From contig NZ_JACHDZ010000001.1 in the NCBI RefSeq assembly GCF_014201375.1, positions 1,281,206 to 1,345,205 on the forward strand: 64,000 bases of DNA, written 5' to 3'. Positions 1-9,360 of the stretch are shown piece after piece. The position numbers were made by a program, and so were the translations under genes. Position 1 is the first letter of the stretch, and every line of letters starts with the position of its first letter. This stretch comes from Tunturiibacter empetritectus. Lineage in GTDB: Bacteria; Acidobacteriota; Terriglobia; Terriglobales; Acidobacteriaceae. The notes under the pieces are model-generated. The model ran no database searches. It saw nothing but the letters and a program-made list of their open reading frames with translations, and was not told the origin of the DNA.

Positions 1-2
1 TT

Positions 3-1979
3 GTATCCTCCCTTCAACTGCATGCGGCGAGCTGGCTGCCGTATGGCCCGGATGGAGGAGACGCGCGGGCTTTCGCGATCGACCCTCATGACCACACTCA
101 TATGTATCTGGGTACGGCAACGGGCTGGATGTATGAGTCGCACAATAGTGGCGGCGACTGGAAGCGTCTGGCATGGATCGGCAAGCGGGACGATCTTGTG
201 CTGGATTCGATTGTGGTCAGCGGCGCTGATTCGAAGCTGATCGTTGTGGGTGCGTGGGTGCTTGGCAGCCCGGATGGCGGAATATTTCTCAGCAAAGATG
301 GCGGCTTGACGTGGCTAAGTTCGAGCGATATGCAAGGGCAGTCGATTCGCGCCTTGACGGCGGCTCCATCCAATCCAAAGACTCTTGTGGCCGGTACTTT
401 GAAGGGTGTCTATCAATCTGTAGACGGCGGAGACCACTGGAAGCTGATCAGCCCCGCAGGAAGCCAGGAGTTGCATGAGGTCGAATCGATTGCGCTTGAT
501 CCGGTCGACCCCCAGATTATCTATGCCGGGACCTGGCATCTGCCCTGGAAGACCGTTGACGGGGGGCAGCATTGGACCAACATTAAACAGGGAGTCATCG
601 ACGACTCCGATGTGTTTTCGATCATCGTGGACCCTAAAGACCCTAAGACTGTCTACGCCAGCGCCTGCTCGGGAATCTACAAGAGCCAGACTGGCGGCGA
701 TCTCTTCAAGAAAGTTCAAGGAATTCCCTCTACGGCACGTAGAACGAGGGTTCTGATGCAGGATCCAACGAACAGCAACATTGTCTTTGCGGGAACCACG
801 GAGGGCCTGTGGCGTACCGTGGACTCGGGCGCGACCTGGCAACGAACCACTGGTCCGGAAGTGATCATCAATGACGTGTTCGTCGACCCGACCAACTCCA
901 ACCGGGTGATGCTTGCGACGGACCGGGGTGGTGTGTTGGCCTCTAACGACGGGGGCAATTCGTTTGTTCAGTCGAACAATGGGTTTTCGGCGCGGCAGAT
1001 TACCTCCTATCTCGCGGATGCGTCCATGCCCAACTCTGTCTACGTGGGGGTGGTGAACGATAAGGCGCTCGGCGGTGTCTTTGCCAGCACGAATGGCGGC
1101 CTGACCTGGTCGCAGACGAGTTCGGGACTGAACGGTCACGATGTGTTCAGCCTGGCGCAGGGACCCGATGGCACGTTGCTGGCGGGCACCCGGCATGGGA
1201 TCTACAGGCTTCAAGGAGCCACGTGGAGCCGCGTGGACAATGTGACACTCAATCCTCCGCCTGCGCCGCCCTCCAGGACGGGAAAGAAGACTGCGCATGC
1301 CGGTGCAGCCTCGGCTGCACATAAATCGCCGGAGGCCGTGGCGCATAAGAGCACAGCCTTGCAGCCGGTTCACTCCTTTGACCCTGCTATCAACGCATTC
1401 GCCCGAGGAGGAGATACGCTCTATGCCGCTACCTCAGCTGGCCTCTTCGAGAGTGCTACGTCCGGCCAAAGCTGGAAGGAAGTTCCGGGCTTCGAACCCA
1501 GGAGCTGGAACTTTGTAGCTGCCCGAAGGTCAACTGTTCTGGTGTCGAATTTGAACTCCGCGGTGCTTTCGCTGGATGGTGGTCAACAATGGACTCCGAT
1601 CAAGCTTCCGGAGACGGTCGATCAACTCTCTGCGATGGCCGTCGATGATGCCGGCGGACTTTGGGTCGGAGGGCGGCAGGGTATCTATGTGTCCGACGAC
1701 AAGGGAGCTACGTGGCAGACGGTCAAAGATCTGTTTCTGCGAGATGTGAACAGTATCTTCTATGACGATGCTTCGCAGCGGGTTCTGATTGCCGCGGGGA
1801 GCAAGAATACGATCGCATTCGCGGTCCATCTGCCCGACCGGAAGATTCAATACTGGAACACCGGATGGAATCTCAGGCTGATCCGTCCGATGGGCGATCA
1901 TCTGGTCGGAACGACCTGGTTTGATGGCGTGGTGATCCAGCCGCGTATGGTTGATTCCAAAGAGATGGCCAGCCACTGA
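3..1979 (+). CDS. Asp-box/BNR-repeat beta-propeller protein (5' partial)
   Basis: The frame is open from the left edge, so the start lies outside the window; the first internal Met is at 102. The protein is built of repeated units with 'S.DGG..W' turns (SKDGGLTW, SVDGGDHW, TVDSGATW, STNGGLTW, SDDKGATW), the Asp-box signature of sialidase/VPS10/GH74-like propellers. A disordered Pro/Ala/His-rich linker around 1254-1365 separates two propeller blocks. Such proteins in this phylum are usually exported, but the signal peptide would lie upstream of the window, and no catalytic residues can be assigned. The stop is 38 bases before mqnE on the same strand, so co-transcription is possible, although no functional link is obvious. 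Confidence 0.85.
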   Translation, partial: VSSLQLHAASWLPYGPDGGDARAFAIDPHDHTHMYLGTATGWMYESHNSGGDWKRLAWIGKRDDLVLDSIVVSGADSKLIVVGAWVLGSPDGGIFLSKDGGLTWLSSSDMQGQSIRALTAAPSNPKTLVAGTLKGVYQSVDGGDHWKLISPAGSQELHEVESIALDPVDPQIIYAGTWHLPWKTVDGGQHWTNIKQGVIDDSDVFSIIVDPKDPKTVYASACSGIYKSQTGGDLFKKVQGIPSTARRTRVLMQDPTNSNIVFAGTTEGLWRTVDSGATWQRTTGPEVIINDVFVDPTNSNRVMLATDRGGVLASNDGGNSFVQSNNGFSARQITSYLADASMPNSVYVGVVNDKALGGVFASTNGGLTWSQTSSGLNGHDVFSLAQGPDGTLLAGTRHGIYRLQGATWSRVDNVTLNPPPAPPSRTGKKTAHAGAASAAHKSPEAVAHKSTALQPVHSFDPAINAFARGGDTLYAATSAGLFESATSGQSWKEVPGFEPRSWNFVAARRSTVLVSNLNSAVLSLDGGQQWTPIKLPETVDQLSAMAVDDAGGLWVGGRQGIYVSDDKGATWQTVKDLFLRDVNSIFYDDASQRVLIAAGSKNTIAFAVHLPDRKIQYWNTGWNLRLIRPMGDHLVGTTWFDGVVIQPRMVDSKEMASH

Positions 1980-2017
1980 GATGTGCTGCAACGGCAGATC
2001 GGGACTAGAATCAAAGT

Positions 2018-3169
2018 ATGAGCTTTCAATCGTCCACTTTGCCTGCGCGACACTCCTTTCAAACAGACGATGCTGCACTTTTGCCGATTGCGGCAAAGGT
2101 GCAGCAGGGGGAGCGTCTCAGCTTTGAAGACGGAGTCGCGTTGTACCGTAGTGGGGATATCTTGGCCGTGGGTTGGCTGGCAAACCTGGTGCGGGAGCGG
2201 ATGCATGGGGATGTTGCCTACTTCAACGTGAACCGGCACATCAACCCAACCAATGTCTGTGTGGCCTCGTGCCGGCTGTGTGCGTTTGGACGAAAGAAGG
2301 GCGAGGCGGGCACCTACACGATGGCGCTCGAGGAGGCATGGGAGACCGCGGCTACGGGGCTTACGGAGGCGGTGACCGAGTTTCACATCGTGGGGGGACT
2401 GCATCCCGATCTTCCGTTTGAATACTTCATGGATCTGGTGCGGGGGCTGAAGGTTCGGTTTCCGAAGGTGCATATCAAGGCGTTCACCATGGTGGAGGTG
2501 GCGTTTCTGGCCAAGCGCGGAAAGATGACGATTCCCGAGACGCTGGAGCGTATGAAGGCGGCAGGCGTGGACTCAATGCCGGGTGGTGGCGCCGAGATCT
2601 TTGCCGATCGCGTGCGGCATATTATCTGCGATCACAAGATTGACGGCAGCGAGTGGCTGGATACGGCTCGGATGGCTCACCAGATCGGGCTGCGATCAAA
2701 CGCGACGATGCTGTACGGGCACGTGGAGAACGAAGAAGACCGCGTGGACCATCTGCTGAAGCTGCGCGCGGTGCAGGATGAGACTGGTGGCTTTCAGACC
2801 TTTATTCCGCTGTCGTTCCATCCGGACAATACTGCGCTGGCGCATATTCCCAGGACGACGGGGATGCTCGATCTTCGTCAGATCGCAGTCGGCCGGTTGA
2901 TGCTCGACAACTTTCCCCATATCAAGAGCTACTGGCAGATGGTCTCGCCGAAGATGGCGCAGATCTCCCTGCGATTCGGTGCGGACGATATCGATGGCAC
3001 GGTGATTGAGGAGAAGATCTACCACGACGCCGGTGCGACGACTCCGCAGGGGATGCGGCGCGCCGACCTGGTTCGGCTTATCACTGAGGCTGGACGCGAG
3101 CCGTTTGAGCGTGACACCATGTACCGAGCCGTGACTCGCAGCGAAGACAGTTTTACCGTTGCGGTTTGA
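2018..3169 (+). CDS. mqnE: Aminofutalosine synthase MqnE (radical SAM)
   Basis: A 383-residue radical SAM enzyme of the futalosine menaquinone pathway. It joins 3-[(1-carboxyvinyl)oxy]benzoate to the adenosyl radical to give 6-amino-6-deoxyfutalosine. The [4Fe-4S] ligands are in CVASCRLCAF. The blocks FHIVGGLHPDLPFEY, MPGGGAEIFADRVR, SNATMLYGH and QDETGGFQTFIPL match MqnE rather than its relative MqnC. Length is normal for the family. No other menaquinone gene lies in the window, so the pathway must be completed elsewhere. A strong terminator follows directly. Confidence 0.95.
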   Translation: MSFQSSTLPARHSFQTDDAALLPIAAKVQQGERLSFEDGVALYRSGDILAVGWLANLVRERMHGDVAYFNVNRHINPTNVCVASCRLCAFGRKKGEAGTYTMALEEAWETAATGLTEAVTEFHIVGGLHPDLPFEYFMDLVRGLKVRFPKVHIKAFTMVEVAFLAKRGKMTIPETLERMKAAGVDSMPGGGAEIFADRVRHIICDHKIDGSEWLDTARMAHQIGLRSNATMLYGHVENEEDRVDHLLKLRAVQDETGGFQTFIPLSFHPDNTALAHIPRTTGMLDLRQIAVGRLMLDNFPHIKSYWQMVSPKMAQISLRFGADDIDGTVIEEKIYHDAGATTPQGMRRADLVRLITEAGREPFERDTMYRAVTRSEDSFTVAV

Positions 3170-3205
3170 GTTGACGAGATAAGCAGCAGGTTCTGGGTCC
3201 AGATC

Positions 3206-3237
3206 GCCTCTTCCCCACGGAAGAGGCTTTCGTTTTA
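3206..3237 (+). terminator. Intrinsic terminator after mqnE
   Basis: Perfect 9-bp stem gcctcttcc/ggaagaggc (3206-3214 with 3219-3227), loop ccac, followed by ttt-cg-tttt. It begins 36 bases after the mqnE stop. Confidence 0.85.
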
Positions 3238-3676
3238 GAGATGCTCCCCCGGCCGCCCGTATGTGGGCCGCCTTTTGCAGATAGTCCAGTCAACACCCCT
3301 CGCTCGAAAAACTGGTTTCGAGCCAAGCGTGAGACCCATGCGAAAGATTGCAGACCAAAGTGGAAAAGATTTTCATTTTGGGCAATCTTTTAGAGCTGCT
3401 CGGTCAAGTCTTTGCGCATTCTCCCCTTCCCATCGGCAGAAAAGTCCAGAAATCGCCGAATTCCTCAATCATTTGTGAATGGTTCGCGACTTGCAACGAC
3501 TCAGGGCGAGGTAAGTATTTCGCAATGAATCGCTGGCATTCACGGACCAAAACGGGAATAGATGCTGGCTCAACCAATCGATATCTCTGCGAGTTCAAAG
3601 GCCGGAACCTGGGCACGGATTCGTGGGAGCTGGGTGCGGCTAGGCTCTGACAACAGTTTTTTCTGGGAGTTTTTCG
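3238..3676. other. Non-coding stretch before PEP-CTERM gene
   Basis: About 440 bases without a convincing gene. Short open frames here lack codon bias, ribosome sites and recognisable motifs. The last part must contain the promoter of the PEP-CTERM gene; a ggGAG ribosome site sits 8 bases before its ATG. I recognise no riboswitch. Confidence 0.4.
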
Positions 3677-4309
3677 ATGAAACTTGCACTACTTGTTCCG
3701 ATCGTCTGTCTTGGTGTTGTTTCCATGGCCATGAAAGCGGACACGCTCACCCTCAACAGTGGGACGGTGAATCCTTCCGGCGGCAGCGCGGAGATCTATC
3801 CCTATTCGTTCCAGCTTGGCACATCCTCCGGCACATCGACGGTTAACCTGATGTGCCTCAACTACAACCGCGAAATCTCTCCTGGTGAGAGTTGGAGCAT
3901 CACCGAGGAGAGCATCCCCACGGGAAACACTGTGATGGATCAGGACTATCGCGCCGATGCGATTCTCTACTCCGAGATTCTCCACCCGCAAACGGGAGTG
4001 AGCGCAAGTGAAGTTCAGTACGCCGAATGGAGCATCTTCGATCCGGCTGACTTGATGGGAAATTCGCTCTTTGATTCGACGGCGCAAGCCCTTGCCAGCA
4101 ATGCGTTGAACGCGGCAAACAACCAGCAGTTGATTAGCTCCGGCTACTTCAATCAATTCACCTTGTATATTCCCGCGAACGATACGTCTTCGGGGCCGCA
4201 GGAGTTTATCGGAACGGCGACGACTCCCGAGCCATCGAGCTTGCTGTTGTTCGGTTCGGGATTGATCGGAATGGCAGGAGTGGTTCGCCGGAAATTAGTT
4301 CGCTCATAA
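3677..4309 (+). CDS. Exported PEP-CTERM sorting-domain protein
   Basis: A 210-residue protein with an N-terminal signal peptide (hydrophobic residues about 3-19), a central domain of about 160 residues that I do not recognise, and a C-terminal PEP-CTERM tail: TPEPSSLLLFGSGLIGMAGVVRRK, that is the PEP motif, a hydrophobic helix and a basic end. PEP-CTERM proteins are processed by exosortase/EpsH systems and sent to the outer surface or extracellular matrix. No exosortase gene is in the window. It is monocistronic, with a terminator before it and another 250 bases after it. Confidence 0.85.
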   Translation: MKLALLVPIVCLGVVSMAMKADTLTLNSGTVNPSGGSAEIYPYSFQLGTSSGTSTVNLMCLNYNREISPGESWSITEESIPTGNTVMDQDYRADAILYSEILHPQTGVSASEVQYAEWSIFDPADLMGNSLFDSTAQALASNALNAANNQQLISSGYFNQFTLYIPANDTSSGPQEFIGTATTPEPSSLLLFGSGLIGMAGVVRRKLVRS

Positions 4310-4445
4310 GTTTGAGCCGCAGGTTTGGTCTTCCAGTTGCTACTTACACAGTCGTCAGCTTCGCTACTGGAAAGCAATTGTTCGGACGTCCGTAGCCAAA
4401 AAGATCTGTTTTCGTTACATATCACTCTCTGGGGAAGGAGGCATT

Positions 4446-4535
4446 ATGTATCTTTTGTTCACGCCAGCCATGGCAGCAGTTGTCGTCATCGGAGTCATTC
4501 AACTTCGCGATCATTTTGTAGCCGCCACCAAATAA
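4446..4535 (+). CDS. Possible 29-residue membrane miniprotein
   Basis: The frame starts MYLLFTPAMAAVVVIGVIQL and ends in TK, giving one predicted transmembrane helix. A near-ideal ribosome site, aaggagg at 4435-4441, stands 4 bases before the ATG, and an intrinsic terminator begins 25 bases after the stop. The combination of strong ribosome site, hydrophobic single helix and private terminator supports a real small gene. Its function is unknown. It could also be the translated part of a small RNA. Confidence 0.5.
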   Translation: MYLLFTPAMAAVVVIGVIQLRDHFVAATK

Positions 4536-4560
4536 TGATTGCCGGTCCTAATCCCTTACG

Positions 4561-4588
4561 GAGGTCAGGCTCAGCTTGACCTCTTTTT
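4561..4588 (+). terminator. Intrinsic terminator after the miniprotein gene
   Basis: Stem of 10 bp with one G-U pair (4561-4570 with 4574-4583), 3-base loop tca, then ttttt. It faces the end of the MFS gene on the other strand. Confidence 0.8.
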
Positions 4589-4610
4589 CCTGGTCCACTT
4601 TGTGGCTAGC

Positions 4611-5840
4611 TTACGAGTTCACTTTGAGAGGTGCTATCACTTTGGCGGTGACGATGCCGGAGAGAAGGAGAAGAAGAGCCGCTCCCGCGGCTGGGACAAC
4701 TAATCCGGCGCGAAGGCCATGAAAGTAAGTGGAGCATACGCCGGTCACCCAGGGCAGCACTGCTCCTCCAACCGAGGCGCTGGCGAAGAGAACGCCGAGC
4801 CGTCTGTGATTTCCGGTGCGGGCAAGCATGAAGGAGACCAGAAGCGGAAAGACCGGTGCCAGGGTGAATCCGCCGAGAATCGTAAGCGCGATGATGCTGT
4901 ATGTCGAGGGATGCGTGATGGTGCAAAGCAAACCTTCTGTAACAAGAAGCATCGCCAGAGAGAGTCGATATATAGTCGCCTCGCTAAGGATGGCCATAAG
5001 GGTTGTCACGAGCAGGCGGCCAATCAGCTCTGCGATCCAGAAGTAGATAGCGATGGAAGACGCCTGCAGGGAGGAGCTGGAACGAATGGCGTAACTGGGT
5101 AGCCAGCCGCCCAGCGAGTTTTCGACCCCGACATAAAGAAACATTGCAGCAGCGAAGGAGATCAGCGGGAGCGGAGGCAAGGGAAACCGCCGCTCGGGGT
5201 TTGCACTCTTCGTGCCGGGCTGCTCCGATTTTTCGGAATCCTCCGTGGTGAGGCTTGTGCGGGGGAGTGCTATGGAAAACAACGAAGCTGCGACAAGAAG
5301 CGCTGCGATCACAAACAAGAAACGCCGCATGCCTCCGGCGGAGGTCAGGTTAATCAGCAGTGGGCATGCGATGGCACCGAGTCCCCATGCGACATTTAGA
5401 AAGGCGAGTAGCCGAGTACGAACGGCCGGAAGCGTGGTTCCTGCGATGATGTTGCCTGCGGTAAGGCCAGTGCCAAGGCCGACCCCAAGACAGAAGAGGG
5501 CGATGTGCGCCGCGCCGAAGCCGAGCCAGGTAAGTGCGATGCACCCGGCTGCGGAGAGGATCGATCCGTAGATCAGGCTTGCGCGAAGACGGCGAGCGGC
5601 GATCCATGCCCCGCAGAGTTGGCCGATAAAGTCAGCGGTGAAGAGGGTGCCTGCCTGCGCGTCCTGAATCTGCCAATGCTGAATGAGCTGAGGCAGGAGA
5701 GGGCCCAGCATGACCGTGACCGTGCCAGCTACGAGGAAGTAGAAGTAAGCCGGGCCGAGTGTGCGAAGGATCTTCACGCGGTTCGGGCCCAGCAGGGAGG
5801 CTTTCAACTGGACTGATTGCAAAGCTCTCCTATCGGCCAT
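4611..5840 (-). CDS. MFS transporter (sugar-type)
   Basis: A 409-residue protein with about 12 hydrophobic helices and a charged central loop near the middle (the EDSEKSEQPGTKSANPERR region), the usual 6+6 layout of the major facilitator superfamily. The GLGTGLTAGN and GLGAIACPL blocks resemble the FucP/NarK-like branch. The substrate is not decided by sequence; linkage to a LacI-type regulator suggests a carbohydrate or related metabolite. Its start overlaps the end of the upstream LacI gene by 11 bases, so the two are almost certainly one operon with coupled translation. Confidence 0.85.
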   Translation of the reverse strand: MADRRALQSVQLKASLLGPNRVKILRTLGPAYFYFLVAGTVTVMLGPLLPQLIQHWQIQDAQAGTLFTADFIGQLCGAWIAARRLRASLIYGSILSAAGCIALTWLGFGAAHIALFCLGVGLGTGLTAGNIIAGTTLPAVRTRLLAFLNVAWGLGAIACPLLINLTSAGGMRRFLFVIAALLVAASLFSIALPRTSLTTEDSEKSEQPGTKSANPERRFPLPPLPLISFAAAMFLYVGVENSLGGWLPSYAIRSSSSLQASSIAIYFWIAELIGRLLVTTLMAILSEATIYRLSLAMLLVTEGLLCTITHPSTYSIIALTILGGFTLAPVFPLLVSFMLARTGNHRRLGVLFASASVGGAVLPWVTGVCSTYFHGLRAGLVVPAAGAALLLLLSGIVTAKVIAPLKVNS

Positions 5841-6906
5841 TGCCTCGCCGAGGCCGGGATGTGCTTGGGATGGCTGCGGTCGATTCTCTCACGACCAGCT
5901 CTGGCTCAAACCATACCTCATGTGGGTACGGTTCGTCGGGATACTGAATTCGTTTGATAAGCAGTTGCGCGGCGGCCCAGCCCATCTTATGCAGAGGCTG
6001 GCGAACGGTGGTGAGGCGCGGATTGAAGTACTCCGCAACGATAATATCGTCGAAGCCGATGACCGAGATGTCGCGCGGACAGGAGAGACCGGCGTCCTGA
6101 ATAGCGCGAATGGCCCCGATGGCTGCGGTATCGTTGAAGCAAAACAAGGCGGTGAAGTCATGGGTGCGAGCGAGCAGCTCTCTCATGGGTGGGTAGCCAA
6201 GCTCGGGCGACCAGAGATTCTTCTCGAGATAGATGCAAAGCTCAGGGAGTATGGTAATCCCGAGATCGTTCGCTGTACTGACGATGGACTGCCAGCGGGC
6301 TTCGGAGTCCAGGGAGTAGCGCTGGCCCTTCATGAAGGCAATCTTGCGATGACCGAGGTCGTAGAGGTGGCGGAGAGCCTTCTTGGCAGCAAAGTCGTGA
6401 TCGAGCATGATGTTGGAGACGCCCGGCGACTTGCTGTGAGAAGAGACTCCGACTACCGGGAGCGAAACGTTGACTGAGAGCTCCGTATTGACCAGGAGGA
6501 AGCCATCGACGCGGCGGCTCATGAGGAGTTCCTGATATTCCTCCCGTAGGTCGGCCCGGCCGAGGTGGCTGACCGTGAAGTAGAGAAAGCCTTCCTGAAG
6601 GAGATATTGCTCGACGCCGAGCATAACGCCGGTGAAGTAGCCTTCGCTAAGCTCTGGAACGATCACCCCGATGGTGTTGGTAATGCGTGTGCGGAGCATG
6701 CGGGCGTGCAGGTTGGGCCGGTACTCGAATTTTTTAGCGGCGTCCAGAACGCGCTCCCTGGTTGCTGGAGAGATCGATTTTGCGACGGGCGAGTTATTGA
6801 GAACGATCGAGATCGTTGCCGGCGAGAGGTCAAGATACTCCGCCAGAGTCTTCAGGGTAACGGGTTTGCCGGCTTCCGGCTTGCAGTCCTTGTTTTGTGC
6901 TTTCAT
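5830..6906 (-). CDS. LacI-family transcriptional regulator
   Basis: A 358-residue regulator. The N-terminal helix-turn-helix reads TLKTLAEYLDLSPATISIVLN (residues about 17-37), followed by the hinge helix region (FEYRPNLHARMLRT) and a periplasmic-binding-protein-like ligand domain ending SVIGFDDIIVAEYFNPRLTTVRQP. It lies upstream of and overlaps the MFS gene, so it probably controls that transporter and itself in response to a sugar-like ligand. A 9-bp palindrome sits in its upstream region. Confidence 0.92.
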   Translation of the reverse strand: MKAQNKDCKPEAGKPVTLKTLAEYLDLSPATISIVLNNSPVAKSISPATRERVLDAAKKFEYRPNLHARMLRTRITNTIGVIVPELSEGYFTGVMLGVEQYLLQEGFLYFTVSHLGRADLREEYQELLMSRRVDGFLLVNTELSVNVSLPVVGVSSHSKSPGVSNIMLDHDFAAKKALRHLYDLGHRKIAFMKGQRYSLDSEARWQSIVSTANDLGITILPELCIYLEKNLWSPELGYPPMRELLARTHDFTALFCFNDTAAIGAIRAIQDAGLSCPRDISVIGFDDIIVAEYFNPRLTTVRQPLHKMGWAAAQLLIKRIQYPDEPYPHEVWFEPELVVRESTAAIPSTSRPRRGNGR

Positions 6907-6932
6907 GATGTTCCGGCAGATCTTCCTTTTGA

Positions 6933-6950
6933 GTACGGCAACAGTTGTAC
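6933..6950. promoter_or_regulatory. Possible LacI-type operator
   Basis: The palindrome caacagttg (6939-6947) sits inside a gtac...gtac frame, about 27 bases upstream of the LacI-family start. LacI-type proteins bind even palindromes of this size, often in their own promoter. Only one copy was seen, so this is a suggestion. Confidence 0.3.
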
Positions 6951-7138
6951 ACCCTTCGCCGGAGACGGGGAACAGGAACCTTACCGTGCGAAAGAGTAGT
7001 AACGAACCAATTCAATTACAAAAAAGACAACCCTGGAATTTCGCAATGACAAGGATTCAAGGATATCCTAATCAATTCCTCGATAGCTCCTTGTCGGCTG
7101 CTTTCGCGGGAGGCGGCTGCTATTAGTCTGGGTATCTG

Positions 7139-7606
7139 ATGATCGAAGAGATTGAACTACAGGAGTATCGCCCAGGTTATCTCGATGCGATGTATGCGCT
7201 GGATCAAGAGTGCTTTTCGCCGGAGTTTCGGTTTGATCGAGAATCAATGCGGGCTTTCGCTGAGGGGCCGGATGCCATCGTTCGCATCGCACTCACGGCA
7301 AATGGGAAGATCGCGGGTTTTGTGATCGTTCACCTGGAGCCTATGGCATCGAAACAACGAGCTTATGTTGTGACGTTGGATGTTGCAGAAGAGTACCGAA
7401 GGCGCGGCTTGGCACAGAGGCTTTTGTTACAGGCTGAAGAACGCGCAGTAGCTGCCGGGGCGCAGTGGATGGAGCTCCATGTGTTCACTGGCAACCACGG
7501 CGCAATCCGGTTCTATGAGAGTTCGGGATACGAACGGGTGGATGTAAGGCGCAGGTTCTATGGCGGAGCCGGGCTGGATGCTTTTGTGTATCGCAAGAAT
7601 CTGTAG
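7139..7606 (+). CDS. GNAT-family N-acetyltransferase
   Basis: A 155-residue acetyl-CoA-dependent acetyltransferase. Motif A is YVVTLDVAEEYRRRGLAQRLL (R/Q-x-x-G-x-A/G type), followed by AVAAGAQWMELHVFTGNHGAIRFYESSGY as motif B. This resembles RimI-type enzymes, but the acceptor cannot be told. It is divergent from the LacI gene and convergent with murA. Confidence 0.85.
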   Translation: MIEEIELQEYRPGYLDAMYALDQECFSPEFRFDRESMRAFAEGPDAIVRIALTANGKIAGFVIVHLEPMASKQRAYVVTLDVAEEYRRRGLAQRLLLQAEERAVAAGAQWMELHVFTGNHGAIRFYESSGYERVDVRRRFYGGAGLDAFVYRKNL

Positions 7607-7622
7607 TTTGCAACTCGATCAG

Positions 7623-8903
7623 TTACTTTCTCCCGAAGACGTCTCCCATGCGGCGAATCTGCGCGCCGACGCCGCGTAGCTTCTCTTCGAAGTGCTCGTA
7701 GCCGCGGTCGAGATGATAGACGCGGTCGAGAATGGTTTCGCCATCGGCGACCAACGCCGCAAGTACAAGGGAGGCAGAGGCACGGAGGTCCGAGCACATG
7801 ACCGCAGCTGATTGCAGCGGTGTCTTGCCACGCACAGTCGCGGTGCGGCCGGAGATGGTGATGTTCGCGCCCATGCGAATAAGCTCCTGCACATGCATGA
7901 AGCGGTTTTCGAAGATGTTTTCGATCACGGTGCTGGTGCCTTCGGCCTGGGTGGCGAGCGCCATGTATTGAGCCTGCATGTCGGTAGGGAAGCCGGGGTA
8001 CTCTTCGGTGGTGATGTCGGCAGCTTTGAGTTCTCCACCGGAGCGCACGCGGACGTGGTCGGTGCCGACGTCGATCTTGACGCCGCACTGTTCCAGCTTG
8101 GTGATGAGCGCGCCGAGGTGTTTGGGTTCGCAGCAGTCGACGTTGAGGTCGCCGCCGGTGATGGCTCCCGCGATCAGGAAGGTGCCGGCCTCGATGCGGT
8201 CTGGATTGATGCGATGGCGTGCACCGTGGAGTTTGGAGACGCCCTGGATGCGGATGGTGCCGGTGCCTGCGCCTTCGATCTTCGCTCCCATGGCAATGAG
8301 CAGGGCGGCGAGATCGGTGACTTCAGGCTCACGAGCGCAGTTCTCGAAGACGGACTCTCCTTCGGCAAGTGTGGCGGCCATCAGGAGGTCTTCGGTGCCG
8401 GTGACCGTGATCTTGTCGAAGACGATGTGCGCGCCCTTCAGTCGGTCGGCGCGGGCTTCGAGGTAGCCGTGATCCTGAGTGATGGTGGCGCCCATAGCTT
8501 CGAGACCGTTGATGTGGAGATCGATGGGGCGGCCGCCGATGGCGCAGCCTCCAGGCATGGCAACGCGCGCGATGCCGGTGCGCGCGATAAGAGGCCCCAA
8601 CACCAGAGAGCTGGCGCGCATGGTCTTTACGATCTCGTACTTTGCAACAGGGTCGGACAGGATGGCGCACTTGATGCGGGTGCGATGCTGGGCGCGGCCA
8701 TAGCCTAGTTCAACCTCAGCACCCATGCTGGTCAGGAGCTTGCGCTCGGTTTCGATGTCGTTGACCTGAGGGATGTTTTCGAGGATTACCTCGTCTTCGG
8801 TCAGAATGGCGGCGGCCATGCAGGGGAGAGCGGAGTTCTTTGCTCCGGAGACTTTGATGGTGCCGAGAAGGGGATTGCCGCCGCGTACTACGAACTTGTC
8901 CAT
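7623..8903 (-). CDS. murA: UDP-N-acetylglucosamine 1-carboxyvinyltransferase MurA
   Basis: A 426-residue EPSP-synthase-fold enzyme making the first committed peptidoglycan precursor, UDP-GlcNAc-enolpyruvate, in the cytoplasm. The start MDKFVVRGGNPLLGTIKVSGAKN and the loop MPGGCAIGGRPIDLH carry the catalytic, fosfomycin-targeted Cys (about residue 120). Length and motifs are complete. It stands alone and ends 16 bases from the convergent GNAT gene. Confidence 0.97.
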   Translation of the reverse strand: MDKFVVRGGNPLLGTIKVSGAKNSALPCMAAAILTEDEVILENIPQVNDIETERKLLTSMGAEVELGYGRAQHRTRIKCAILSDPVAKYEIVKTMRASSLVLGPLIARTGIARVAMPGGCAIGGRPIDLHINGLEAMGATITQDHGYLEARADRLKGAHIVFDKITVTGTEDLLMAATLAEGESVFENCAREPEVTDLAALLIAMGAKIEGAGTGTIRIQGVSKLHGARHRINPDRIEAGTFLIAGAITGGDLNVDCCEPKHLGALITKLEQCGVKIDVGTDHVRVRSGGELKAADITTEEYPGFPTDMQAQYMALATQAEGTSTVIENIFENRFMHVQELIRMGANITISGRTATVRGKTPLQSAAVMCSDLRASASLVLAALVADGETILDRVYHLDRGYEHFEEKLRGVGAQIRRMGDVFGRK

Positions 8904-9360
8904 TTTGACAGTTTACGGAGATTCCGCGTGGAAATGAGTAACGGCGCTGGTTCGGCCGCTCTTCTCAACTGGGAGAGGCGTCTTCTCTATCAAAAGAACG
9001 CTGTTCAAACACTGCTGGCGTCCTTCATGTAAGTGATTCATTTCAAGCATGTTAATTTCGATTTTCTAGGTCGCAAAAAGAGCCAAAACACCGCAAGTTG
9101 ACGATGCCAAAACTCAAAGGCGCGCGAAACCCGCCAAAGTTGCGGTACTTTTTAGGCCATGGCTTTCTATGTGAAAAGTCTTTCAGGTTCATCTGGCCTC
9201 GTAATCGGTCTTTCGATTACCAATCGATTCAAATTTGGACAAGCGGATTACCGGCGCCAAAAAAGTTGAGTTACTCACATCTTTACTTCAACCTAACGGC
9301 TAACTTTTCGCGTACACCTTGCATATCACGGGACGTAAGTTGATCCTGCAAGGAGAAACG
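8904..9360. other. Divergent promoter region with hairpin
   Basis: About 450 bases between murA and the sortase operon. It holds a perfect 7-bp hairpin, gtaatcg/cgattac (9201-9207 with 9214-9220), and an AT-richer stretch. The ribosome site aaggag (9350-9355) decides the start at 9361. No gene is supported. Confidence 0.45.

Noticed and set aside
315..1373. Long open frame opposite the BNR-repeat gene
   Set aside because: Arg/His/Pro-rich shadow of a GC-rich coding strand, no motif and no ribosome site.
9098..9343. 81-codon open frame before the sortase operon
   Set aside because: No ribosome site, unusual composition, and it lies in the likely promoter region.
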